Assembly: GCA_044426085.1 (NCBI GenBank)
Contig: JAWXUU010000010.1
Coordinates: forward strand, 1-64,000
Direction: 5' to 3'
From: JAWXUU01 sp044426085
GTDB taxonomy: Bacteria; Bacillota; Clostridia; Christensenellales; CAMQZB01
Length of the DNA stretch: 64,000 nt
A program made the position numbers and the translations under genes. Below the pieces are notes generated by a model. The model was given only the letters and a program-made list of their open reading frames with translations. It made no database searches and had not been told where the DNA came from. This document shows, one piece after another, positions 24,286 to 33,600 of this stretch. Numbering within the stretch: the first letter of the stretch is position 1; every line of letters begins with the position of its first letter.

Positions 24286-27200
24286 ATGGAAACAAAGTTG
24301 AACAAAGAAAAATTTGGCAATCATGAAAGAGTGAATTTTGCGAGAGTTAGAAGCGTTCTTGACATTCCCTACTTGATTGAAGTGCAAAAGGATTCGTATG
24401 ACTGGTTTGTGAAACACGGAATCAAAGAAGTCTTTGAAGATTTCTCACCAATCACTGATAAGTCAAATCACTTTGAACTACATTTCACTGACTACGCCCT
24501 TGCAGGAAAACCTAAATACGACGAAAGAGAATGCAAAGAAAGAGACGCTAACTATGCACTTCCGTTAAGAGTTAAGGTTCGCCTTGTGAGAAAGCAAACA
24601 GGTGAAATGATTGATCAAGAAGTTTTCATGGGGGATTTCCCACTCATGACAAAAAACGGCTCTTTCATAATCAACGGTGCTGAAAGGGTTATTGTATCGC
24701 AACTTGTGCGTTCACCAGGTGTTTATTGCGACAAAAGCATAGACAAAAAAGAAGGTGCAAATCTCTTCGACACAACTGTTATCCCATCGCGCGGTGCTTG
24801 GCTTGATTTCAAACAAGACACAACTGATAACGAAGATGCAAGAATTCTTTATGTTTCTGTTGACAGAACAAGAAAGATCACTGCAACTGTCCTTTTGAGA
24901 GCGCTTGGTTTTGGCACAGATGAAATTCTTGCTGAAATGTTTGATAACGATCCAACAATCTTGGCAACTTGCGCAAAAGACACAGCAAAAACAGAACAAG
25001 ATGGTTTGATTGAACTATATAAAAGAATTCGTCCAGGTGAAGTTCCAACTCAAGAAGCTTTGAAAATGCAACTTAACAACATTTTCTTTGATGCAAAAAG
25101 ATACGACCTTCAAAAAGTGGGCAGATATAAATTCAACAAAAAGCTAGCTATCGCACATCGTCTTGCAGGAAGAACTCTTGCGGAAGATGTTATCAACATG
25201 CGTACTGGCGAACTTGTTTTCCCAGCGGGCACAACACTTTCTCGTGAAGATGCGAAAACCATTCAAACTGCTGGCGCGAACGAAGTTCGTGTTGAAGCTG
25301 AAAACGGAAAAACTTTCAAAATCATTGGTAACAACACTGCAAGCCTTATGGCTGTTTGCGGAATTGATTATCACGAAGTTGATGGACTTGTTGACTATTG
25401 CTATTATCCAGTTCTTATGGAACTTATCGATAAAGCAAACGGCGACGAAGACATGCTTTTGTCACTTTTGAAAGAAAATGTTTTGCGCCTTTGCACAAAA
25501 CACATCATCATTGAAGATATCATTTCAATCGTATCATATAACCTAGGTCTTATCCACGGAATCGGCACAAACGACAACATCGACCACCTAGGCAACAGAC
25601 GTGTGAAATCAGTTGGCGAACTTTTGCAAAACCAATTCAGAATTGGTATTTCAAGACTTGAAAGAGTCATCAAAGAAAGAATGACAACTCAAGACCAAAC
25701 TGATGTGACACCACAATCACTTATCAACGTGAGACCAGTTTCGTCAGCAATCAAAGAATTCTTTGGTTCATCTCAGCTCTCTCAATTCATGGATCAAACG
25801 AACCCGATTGCAGAGCTAACACACAAAAGAAAACTTTCAGCCCTAGGTCCTGGTGGTTTGAACCGTGAACGTGCAACATTCGCCGTTCGTGACGTCCATC
25901 ACTCACACTATGGCAGAATGTGTCCTATAGAAACTCCGGAAGGTCAAAACATCGGTTTGATCACATCCCTCACATCTTATGCACGCATCAACGAATATGG
26001 ATTTATTCAAGCGGCATACAGACCTATCGATAAAACAACTGGCGTTGTGACTGATGATGTTCATTATCTCACAGCCGACGAAGAAGATGACTTCACTGTT
26101 GCTCAAGCAAGAGAACCGCTGAACGAAGAAGGCGGAATCGCTGCTGATCGTGTTATCGCGAGAAGAAGAGAAGAAATCATCGAAGTATCTAAAGAAGAAA
26201 TCGATTATGTAGACGTTTCTCCAAGACAAATGGTATCAATTGCAACAGCACTTATCCCATTCCTTGAAAACGACGATACAAACCGTGCACTGATGGGCTC
26301 AAACATGCAACGTCAAGCAGTGCCACTTCTTAAACCAGAAGCACCATGTGTTGCAACTGGCGTAGAAGCAAAAATCGCAATGGACTCTGGCGTTATGATC
26401 GTCGCTAAAAAAGACGGTGTTGTTCTTAACGTTTCAGCCGACATGGTTAAAGTCAAATATGACGACGGCGAAATTTGCGAATATGAAACACAAAAATTCA
26501 TTCGTTCAAACCAAGGCACATGCGTAAACCAAAAACCAGTTGTAAACGTTGGCGAAAGAGTTGCCAAAGGCAGTGTTCTTTGCGACGGTCCTTCAACTCA
26601 AAACGGCGAACTTGCTCTTGGAAGAAACATCATGATTGGTTTCATGGAATGGGAAGGTTACAACTATGAAGATGCCATTCTTATTTCTGAAAAACTTGTT
26701 CGTGACGACGTTTTCACTTCTATCCATATCGAAGAATATGAAATCGAAGCAAGAGATACTCGCCTAGGAACAGAAGAAATCACGCGCGACATTCCAAACC
26801 AAAGTGAAGATTCACTTAAAAACCTTGATGAAGACGGTATCATCAGAGTTGGTGCGGAAGTTAAAGCGGACGATATATTGGTGGGTAAAGTTACTCCTAA
26901 GGGTGAAACAGAACTTTCACCAGAAGAAAGACTTCTACGCGCAATCTTTGGTGATAAAGCCAAAGAAGTGAGAGATACATCACTGAAAGTTCCACACGGT
27001 GGAAACGGTATCATCGTTGATGTGAAAACATTCACTCGCGAAAACAAAGATGAGCTTTCACCAGGCGTGAACAAGCTTGTTCGCGTTTACATCGCACAAA
27101 AAAGAAAAATTTCTATCGGTGATAAAATGGCGGGTCGTCATGGTAATAAGGGTGTTATTTCACGCGTTATGCCACAAGAAGACATGCCGTTCATGGCTGA

Positions 27201-28020
27201 CGGAACTCCACTTGAAATCCTTCTTAACCCACTTGGCGTGCCATCTCGTATGAACATCGGTCAGGTTTTGGAAGTTCACTTGGGTCTTGTTGCAAAAGCA
27301 CTTGGCATCAAAGTGGCAACACCAGTTTTCGATGGCGCAACGGAAAGCGAAATCAAGAATATGCTTGAAGAAAACGGTTTTGTTAATCCAGAAGGCAAAG
27401 CGGATGGTAAGGTTCAACTATACGACGGAAGAACAGGCGAACCGTTTGAAAACAGAGTTACTGTTGGTCAAATGTATATGCTTAAACTTCACCACTTGGT
27501 TGATGATAAAATCCACGCGAGAAGCGTAGGTCCATATTCTCTTGTAACACAACAACCACTTGGCGGTAAGGCACAATTTGGTGGACAACGTTTTGGTGAA
27601 ATGGAAGTTTGGGCACTTGAAGCATACGGCGCAGGTCACATCCTTCAAGAAATCATGACAGTGAAATCCGATGACGTTGTTGGTCGTGTGAAAACTTATG
27701 AATCTATTGTCAAGGGAAGCAACATCAGCGAACCAGGTATTCCAGAATCATTCCGAGTTTTGATAAAAGAACTTCAAGCACTTGCGCTTGATATTAAAGT
27801 TCTCACTGAAGATAGAAGAGAAATCACTATCAAGGAACTCGTTGAAGATAGCGATGATATGTTCGAACCAGAAACAGCTAAAGAAAAATTCGAAGAAGAG
27901 GAAGACGAAGTTGACCTATTCGACGATTTGGATAGCGATTTCGAAGACGGTGAAGATGAAGACTTCGACGACTACGATGATTCAGCATTTGAAGATTTGT
28001 TCGAAGATGACGAAATCTAG
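24286..28020 (+). CDS. rpoB: RNA polymerase beta subunit
   Basis: 1244 aa. The rifampicin-pocket segment FFGSSQLSQFMDQTNP...LSALGPGGL is wild-type in form. Other hallmarks: SYNYEDAI-like GYNYEDAILISE, KMAGRHGNKGV (active-site lysines) and the C-terminal clamp GGKAQFGGQRFGEMEVWALEA. Start at 24286 gives 10 nt to gaggag; the ATG at 24277 is only 1 nt from it. The last ~45 residues form an extreme acidic tail (Asp/Glu with a few Phe), longer than usual. It follows a consensus promoter with no ribosomal protein genes upstream in the window. Confidence 0.98.
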   Translation: METKLNKEKFGNHERVNFARVRSVLDIPYLIEVQKDSYDWFVKHGIKEVFEDFSPITDKSNHFELHFTDYALAGKPKYDERECKERDANYALPLRVKVRLVRKQTGEMIDQEVFMGDFPLMTKNGSFIINGAERVIVSQLVRSPGVYCDKSIDKKEGANLFDTTVIPSRGAWLDFKQDTTDNEDARILYVSVDRTRKITATVLLRALGFGTDEILAEMFDNDPTILATCAKDTAKTEQDGLIELYKRIRPGEVPTQEALKMQLNNIFFDAKRYDLQKVGRYKFNKKLAIAHRLAGRTLAEDVINMRTGELVFPAGTTLSREDAKTIQTAGANEVRVEAENGKTFKIIGNNTASLMAVCGIDYHEVDGLVDYCYYPVLMELIDKANGDEDMLLSLLKENVLRLCTKHIIIEDIISIVSYNLGLIHGIGTNDNIDHLGNRRVKSVGELLQNQFRIGISRLERVIKERMTTQDQTDVTPQSLINVRPVSSAIKEFFGSSQLSQFMDQTNPIAELTHKRKLSALGPGGLNRERATFAVRDVHHSHYGRMCPIETPEGQNIGLITSLTSYARINEYGFIQAAYRPIDKTTGVVTDDVHYLTADEEDDFTVAQAREPLNEEGGIAADRVIARRREEIIEVSKEEIDYVDVSPRQMVSIATALIPFLENDDTNRALMGSNMQRQAVPLLKPEAPCVATGVEAKIAMDSGVMIVAKKDGVVLNVSADMVKVKYDDGEICEYETQKFIRSNQGTCVNQKPVVNVGERVAKGSVLCDGPSTQNGELALGRNIMIGFMEWEGYNYEDAILISEKLVRDDVFTSIHIEEYEIEARDTRLGTEEITRDIPNQSEDSLKNLDEDGIIRVGAEVKADDILVGKVTPKGETELSPEERLLRAIFGDKAKEVRDTSLKVPHGGNGIIVDVKTFTRENKDELSPGVNKLVRVYIAQKRKISIGDKMAGRHGNKGVISRVMPQEDMPFMADGTPLEILLNPLGVPSRMNIGQVLEVHLGLVAKALGIKVATPVFDGATESEIKNMLEENGFVNPEGKADGKVQLYDGRTGEPFENRVTVGQMYMLKLHHLVDDKIHARSVGPYSLVTQQPLGGKAQFGGQRFGEMEVWALEAYGAGHILQEIMTVKSDDVVGRVKTYESIVKGSNISEPGIPESFRVLIKELQALALDIKVLTEDRREITIKELVEDSDDMFEPETAKEKFEEEEDEVDLFDDLDSDFEDGEDEDFDDYDDSAFEDLFEDDEI

Positions 28021-28049
28021 AAAGATTAAGTAATCTAAGAAATAATTGT

Positions 28050-28064
28050 GGGGGATTTTCCCCC
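28050..28064 (+). other. Intercistronic hairpin between rpoB and rpoC
   Basis: ggggga ttt tccccc, 34 nt before the rpoC start, no T run. Could influence mRNA processing or stability. Confidence 0.4.
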
Positions 28065-28098
28065 GCCAGTTCGAATCAAAAGATATAAGGAGAAACAT

Positions 28099-31000
28099 AT
28101 GTTTGAACTCAACGATTTTAATGCAATACAAATCAGTGTTGCATCTTCAGATAAGATAAGAGAATGGTCTTATGGCGAAGTAACAAAGCCAGAAACTATC
28201 AACTATAGAACTCAAAAACCTGAAAAAGAAGGACTTTTCTGCGAAAAGATTTTTGGACCTATCAAGGACTGGGAATGTTCTTGCGGAAAATACAAAAGAA
28301 TCAGATATAAAGGCACAATCTGCGACAAATGTGGCGTGGAAGTGACAAAATCAAAAGTGCGTCGTGAAAGAATGGGACACATCGAACTTGCTGCCCCTGT
28401 TTCTCACATCTGGTATTTCAAAGGCGTTCCATCAAGAATGGGATTGCTTCTTGATATGAGCCCAAAACTCCTTGAACAAGTTTTGTATTTCGTTTCATAC
28501 GTGGTTTTGGATCCAGGCACATCAGACCTTTCTTTCAAACAAGTAGTAACAGAAAAAGAATACCGTGAAAAAATTGAAGAATTTGGCTACGATTCTTTCA
28601 AAGTTTCTATGGGTGCGGAAGCGGTCAAAGAACTTCTTATGGGTGTAGACCTCGACGCTGAAGCAAAAGCTGTTTCTGCAATTTTGGAAAAAGCAACAGG
28701 TCAAAAACGCGTAAGAGCAATCAAAAGACTTGAAATCATCGAATCACTAAGAAGAAGCAAAATCAAACCAGAACTTATGGTTATGGATGTTTTGCCAGTT
28801 CTTCCACCAGACCTTCGCCCAATGGTTCAACTTGACGGCGGAAGATTTGCAACAAGTGACCTAAATGACCTATACAGACGTGTTATCAACAGAAACAACC
28901 GTTTGAAAAAACTTATGGAAATCGGCGCGCCTGAAATCATCGTGCGCAACGAAAAAAGAATGCTTCAAGAAGCGGTTGACGCACTTATCGACAACGGCAG
29001 AAGAGGAAAAGCGGTTTCTGGCCCTGGCAACAGAGAACTTAAATCACTTTCAAGCATGCTTAAAGGTAAACAAGGTCGTTTCCGTCAAAACTTGCTCGGT
29101 AAACGTGTCGACTATTCTGGTCGTTCAGTTATCGTGGTTGGCCCAGAACTTAAACTTCACCAATGTGGTCTTCCAAAAGAAATGGCACTTGAACTTTTCA
29201 AACCATTTATCATGCACCAACTTGTTGAAAGAAACATCGCGGGCAACGTGAGAAATGCAAGAAAGAAAGTTGAAAACCAAGACAGAGAAGTTTGGGATAT
29301 CTTGGAGGACGTAATCAAAGAACATCCAGTTCTTTTGAACCGTGCCCCAACACTTCACAGACTTTCAATCCAAGCGTTCGAACCAGTTCTTATCGAAGGT
29401 AGAGCAATCAAAATTCACCCACTTGTTTGTGGTGCGTTCAATGCCGACTTCGACGGTGACCAAATGGCGGTTCACGTTCCACTTTCACTTGAAGCTCAAG
29501 CGGAAGCAAGATTCTTGATGCTTGCCTCAAACAACATCTTGAAACTTTCAAACGGTTCGCCAGTTGCTGTGCCATCGCAAGATATGATCGTTGGATCATA
29601 CTACCTAACAATGTTCAAAAAAGGTGCGAAAGGCGAAGGCAGATACTTCAAAGATTTCGATGAAGCATTCATGGCATACCAACTTAAAGAAATCGACTTG
29701 CAATCAAAAGTTTACATCAGAGTTTCTCGCGAAATCGATGGCGAACTTGTAACAAAACGCCTATACACAACTGTGGGTAGAATGATTTTCAACAGAGCTA
29801 TTCCACAAGATATCGGCATGCAAGAAGTTTTCGTTTCAGATCTTATTGATCCAAACCCAAAAGAATGGACAGAACAAGAAAACAAACTTAACCTTGCAGT
29901 AGACACGCTCGTGAAAAAAGGACAGCTCACAACAATCGTTGAAGAATGTTTCAAACGCGTTGGCGCAACAAGAACTGCAGAAACTCTTGATATGATCAAG
30001 AGCCAAGGTTTCAAATATTCAACAATCGGCGCTATCACAACTTCTCTATTCGATATGCACATTCCACACACGAAAAAAGAATGGATTGCAAAATCAGAAG
30101 AAGAAGTGCTCGGCGTAGAAAGAAAATTCAGACGTGGTCTTATTTCTGAAGAAGAAAGATATAAAGGCGTTATCGCCGCTTGGCAAAAAGCGGAAAATGG
30201 CGTTACAGCTGCTCTTAAAGACGTTCTTGATGAAGAAAATCCAATCTGGATGATGGCTGATTCAGGCGCCCGTGGCTCTATGCACCAAATCCGTCAGTTG
30301 TCTGGTATGCGTGGTCTTATGACAGACCCATCAGGTAAAACAATCGAAGTTCCAGTTAAGGCATGTTTCCGTGAAGGTTTGACAGTCCTTGAATACTTCA
30401 TTTCTTCGCATGGTGGACGTAAAGGTCTTGCAGATACTGCCCTTAAAACAGCCGATTCAGGTTACCTCACTCGTCGTCTTGTTGACGTCGCTCACGAAGT
30501 TATCATTCGTGAAGACGACTGTTTCGAAACAGCTGGCGAAAAAGTGAAAGGTATGATGATTTCAGCAATCATCGGCGAAAAATCATCAGTTGGCGACGAA
30601 GCTCAAATCATTGAAAAACTTTCTGAAAGAATCAATGGCAGAGTTGCAGTTTCTGATGTTATCCACCCACAAACTGGCGAAGTTTTGGCAATCGGCAACG
30701 AAATGATCACAGAATCACAAGCTAAAGCTATTGAACAAGCGGGTATCAAAGAAGTTGAATGTAGAACTCTTCTCACTTGCAGAAGCAAAAGTGGCGTTTG
30801 TGCAAAATGCTACGGCAAAAATATGGCAAACGGCAAGCTAGTTCACATCGGTGAAGCGGTCGGCGTTATCGCGGCTCAATCAATCGGTGAACCAGGAACA
30901 CAGCTCACAATGAGAACATTCCATACCGGCGGTGTTGCGGGTGCGGACGATATCACTCAAGGTTTGCCACGTATCGAAGAAATTTTCGAAGCAAGAAAAC

Positions 31001-31767
31001 CAAAAGGTATGGCTATCTTGTCTGAATACAGCGGAACTGTAAGCTTCAAAACTGACCACGGTATCAGAAAAGCGGTCATCACTCAAGCGGACGGCACAGA
31101 AAAAGAATACCCAATCCAATACGGAACTGATGTGAAAGTCAACGAAGGCGACAGCGTTGTTCCAGGCACAATCATGACAGGCGGTTCAATCAACTTGCAC
31201 GATATCCTAAAAACAACAGGCGTTCGTGGCGTTCAAGATTATATCCTTACAGAAGTTCAAAGAGTTTACCGTTCTCAATCGGTTTCTATCTCTGATAAAC
31301 ACGTCGAAATCATCATTCGCCAAATGCTTAAAAAAGTTAAGGTTGAAGACGTCGGCGACACTGATATCCTTCCTGGCGATTTGATGGATTTGTTCAAATA
31401 CGAAGAAGAAAACGAAAAAGCTATCATGAATGGCGGAAGACCAGCAGTTGCAAAACGTGTTCTTCTTGGCGTAACAAAAGCTTCTCTCGCAACTGAATCG
31501 TTCCTTTCTGCCGCTTCTTTCCAAGAAACTGCAAGAGTGCTCACAGAATCAGCTATCAAAAACAAAATCGATCCACTCGTGGGGCTTAAGGAAAACGTTA
31601 TTATCGGTAAACTTATCCCTGCCGGCACTGGCGTTGGTAAATATAAATCCGTTACTACCGCTGTCGTGCAAAGACCAGACATCAACCTTGGCTACGACGA
31701 TCAAGAATTCGACTACGAACTGTTCGACGATTCTGAAGGTCAACCAGGCGATGCTGTCGAAGCTTAA
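28099..31767 (+). CDS. rpoC: RNA polymerase beta' subunit
   Basis: 1222 aa. N-terminal zinc site CSCGKYKRIRYKGTICDKCG, the catalytic magnesium loop NADFDGDQMAVH, and the second zinc site CRTLLTCRSKSGVCAKCYG followed by GEAVGVIAAQSIGEPGTQLTMRTFH (trigger loop region). Start at 28099 has aaggag 7 nt upstream; the longer frame from 28048 begins in the intergenic hairpin. Cotranscribed with rpoB and followed by a strong terminator. Confidence 0.98.
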   Translation: MFELNDFNAIQISVASSDKIREWSYGEVTKPETINYRTQKPEKEGLFCEKIFGPIKDWECSCGKYKRIRYKGTICDKCGVEVTKSKVRRERMGHIELAAPVSHIWYFKGVPSRMGLLLDMSPKLLEQVLYFVSYVVLDPGTSDLSFKQVVTEKEYREKIEEFGYDSFKVSMGAEAVKELLMGVDLDAEAKAVSAILEKATGQKRVRAIKRLEIIESLRRSKIKPELMVMDVLPVLPPDLRPMVQLDGGRFATSDLNDLYRRVINRNNRLKKLMEIGAPEIIVRNEKRMLQEAVDALIDNGRRGKAVSGPGNRELKSLSSMLKGKQGRFRQNLLGKRVDYSGRSVIVVGPELKLHQCGLPKEMALELFKPFIMHQLVERNIAGNVRNARKKVENQDREVWDILEDVIKEHPVLLNRAPTLHRLSIQAFEPVLIEGRAIKIHPLVCGAFNADFDGDQMAVHVPLSLEAQAEARFLMLASNNILKLSNGSPVAVPSQDMIVGSYYLTMFKKGAKGEGRYFKDFDEAFMAYQLKEIDLQSKVYIRVSREIDGELVTKRLYTTVGRMIFNRAIPQDIGMQEVFVSDLIDPNPKEWTEQENKLNLAVDTLVKKGQLTTIVEECFKRVGATRTAETLDMIKSQGFKYSTIGAITTSLFDMHIPHTKKEWIAKSEEEVLGVERKFRRGLISEEERYKGVIAAWQKAENGVTAALKDVLDEENPIWMMADSGARGSMHQIRQLSGMRGLMTDPSGKTIEVPVKACFREGLTVLEYFISSHGGRKGLADTALKTADSGYLTRRLVDVAHEVIIREDDCFETAGEKVKGMMISAIIGEKSSVGDEAQIIEKLSERINGRVAVSDVIHPQTGEVLAIGNEMITESQAKAIEQAGIKEVECRTLLTCRSKSGVCAKCYGKNMANGKLVHIGEAVGVIAAQSIGEPGTQLTMRTFHTGGVAGADDITQGLPRIEEIFEARKPKGMAILSEYSGTVSFKTDHGIRKAVITQADGTEKEYPIQYGTDVKVNEGDSVVPGTIMTGGSINLHDILKTTGVRGVQDYILTEVQRVYRSQSVSISDKHVEIIIRQMLKKVKVEDVGDTDILPGDLMDLFKYEEENEKAIMNGGRPAVAKRVLLGVTKASLATESFLSAASFQETARVLTESAIKNKIDPLVGLKENVIIGKLIPAGTGVGKYKSVTTAVVQRPDINLGYDDQEFDYELFDDSEGQPGDAVEA

Positions 31768-31802
31768 TTATAATCAAAATAAACCAATATTAATTTATTG
31801 CG

Positions 31803-31831
31803 AAAAAAAGACAGCTCAGCTGTCTTTTTTT
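31803..31831 (+). terminator. rpoBC terminator
   Basis: aaaaaaagacag / ctgtcttttttt around a ctcag loop, 36 nt after the rpoC stop. Confidence 0.92.
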
Positions 31832-31854
31832 GTGCTTTAAAATGCGTTTTTGGG

Positions 31855-32212
31855 ATTGTTTTTTATGGGGCGCTGCCCCACACCCCGCAAGGGTGGCGAC
31901 CACCCTTGACCCCTATTGGGGGTTATGCGTGAAAGTTTGGGAACTGAAAAAAGGCTTCGCCTTTTTAAAAGTTTTTAAAACACACCTTGCCCATTGGCAT
32001 TTTAAAAAGCTCTCGCTTTTTCTTGTAGGTTACAACCCCCACAAGAAAGCGAGAGCTTTCTTAGGTATCAAAATTTTGAAATATAAATTCTTTCGTGTAG
32101 AAAAGGCGAAGCCTTTTCACTCACCCATGGGTAGTGCATAACCCCCCAATCGGGGTCAAGGGTTTCAAACCCTTGCGGGGTGTGGGGCAGAGCCCCATAA
32201 AAAAAACAAAAC
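31855..32212. repeat. Family B palindromic repeat, copy 3 (most complete)
   Basis: ~358 bp near-palindrome. Outer arms ttatggggcgctgccccaca / tgtggggcagagccccataa, then cccttgacccctattggggg against aatcggggtcaagggt, aaaaggcttcgcctttt against aaaaggcgaagcctttt, and the inner aaaaagctctcgctttttct hairpin (32006-32060). No open frame. It fills the rpoC-flavoprotein gap and would fold into one long hairpin. Confidence 0.85.
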
Positions 32213-32228
32213 TTAAACCCCCTAAAGC

Positions 32229-33425
32229 CTACAACCCTTCTGAAACGGCGAAAGCGGAGCTCCATGCCCATTGCAGGTTGAACCCACCGCATTCACCGCA
32301 GACGTTGAGAGCTTCACCGCATGCGAACAGGTTTGGGGTGATGATTGACTGTAGATTTTTATCAAACTCTGCAAGTGGCACACCGCCGACTGTTGATTGA
32401 GCTTTAGCAAATGAAAGATTGCCTACGAAATCGAACGCGAATGATTTGGTGATTTTCGCGATTTTGATGATATCTGCGTTTGAAATTTGCGATATTTTTT
32501 TTCCGTTCAGGCAAGCTTCTTTGATAATACAGCGCGCGATTTGGTTTGCGACGGTTGTGAAAAGCAGAGTTTCGCAATCGCAATCGCGGTATAGATTGGC
32601 TTTTGCAGAAAGGGCGGAAACCAAGTTTTCAAGATTGGTATCGGGCAAGAAATCCACAGTTATCACGCCGTTTTTGAAAGGGGCGGAGAAAGTGGAAAGA
32701 AGAAAGCTGACGGGGCCGGAAAGGGCGAACTCGGAAAAGTGCATTTCATCTGCGAAAGTGGCGAGTGGTTTGCCGTTTTGCGAGAATGTTGCAACCACTT
32801 CCGACTTGATACCTTTCAGTGTTTTTGTGTGTTGCGAAGTTGTTTTCAACTGCACGAGTGCGGGGTGAAGTGCGGTTGAGGAGTGACCTAGTGATTTCAA
32901 GATTTTCACGCCAAAACCGTCGGTGTTGAGGTGTGGGCAAGCGCAGCCGCCAAGTGCCACAACGATTTTTTTTGCGGAAATTTCACCGCTTGAAGTTTGG
33001 ATTTTGAATATAGAACCGACTTTTTTCACCGTTGAAATCTGGTGTGAAAGGAAAACGTTGATGTTCTCGCGTGCAATAGAAAAGCGAAGAAGATCGACAA
33101 AACTGCTAGCAGAAAAAGAGCGTGGGAATATTTTGTTGCCTATCGAAGTTGTTTCTATGCCGAGTGTGGTGAAAAAATCGAGAGTGTTTTGAAGGTTGAA
33201 ATTTTCGATAAAATAAGAGCAGTCGTCGCCGAAGAATTTTTGTGGATGTAGTGCTTTGTTTGTGATATTTCCTCTGCCGTTTCCCGTTTGGGCAAGCTTA
33301 CGCATAAGGCGCTCGCCACCTTCCACGATTGCGATTTCAGTTCCGCTGTATTTTTTGCAAGCCATAAGCGCAGTGCAAACGCCGGAAGCGCCACCGCCGA
33401 GGATTACAATTTCGAAAGTTTTCAT
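32229..33425 (-). CDS. NAD(P)/FAD-dependent oxidoreductase, HI0933 family
   Basis: 398 aa. The N-terminal dinucleotide fold GGGASGVCTALMA (near residue 10) is followed by GGERLMRKLAQTGNGRGNITN, the hallmark of the HI0933/BaiN-like flavoproteins. The C-terminal FAD-contact part reads LFACGEALNVCGECGGFNLQWAWSS. Members have been linked to bile-acid and other reductions, but most have no proven substrate; none is assigned. It is monocistronic on the minus strand, convergent with rpoBC. Confidence 0.88.
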   Translation of the reverse strand: MKTFEIVILGGGASGVCTALMACKKYSGTEIAIVEGGERLMRKLAQTGNGRGNITNKALHPQKFFGDDCSYFIENFNLQNTLDFFTTLGIETTSIGNKIFPRSFSASSFVDLLRFSIARENINVFLSHQISTVKKVGSIFKIQTSSGEISAKKIVVALGGCACPHLNTDGFGVKILKSLGHSSTALHPALVQLKTTSQHTKTLKGIKSEVVATFSQNGKPLATFADEMHFSEFALSGPVSFLLSTFSAPFKNGVITVDFLPDTNLENLVSALSAKANLYRDCDCETLLFTTVANQIARCIIKEACLNGKKISQISNADIIKIAKITKSFAFDFVGNLSFAKAQSTVGGVPLAEFDKNLQSIITPNLFACGEALNVCGECGGFNLQWAWSSAFAVSEGL

Positions 33426-33515
33426 AAAAAATTACCTCTTTTTGATTATGGGTATATTATATCAAATAATTTGTAAAAAATATATATTTTCTGCGATATT
33501 TTTTTCACATTAGGG

Positions 33516-33544
33516 TTGAAAAGGCAAAAAAAGTGTGATAAAAT
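33516..33544 (+). promoter_or_regulatory. Sigma-A promoter of the phosphohexomutase gene
   Basis: TTGAAA (33516-33521), 17-nt spacer, TAAAAT (33539-33544), 56 nt before the start codon. Confidence 0.65.
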
Positions 33545-33600
33545 GAATAAGTGAAGCATTCACTAAAAAAATAATCTAATGTAAAATTAAGGATGGTATA

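Noticed and set aside
28066..28078. tRNA-like ttcgaatc near rpoC
   Set aside because: No acceptor stem, anticodon arm or CCA context; it is a chance T-loop word.
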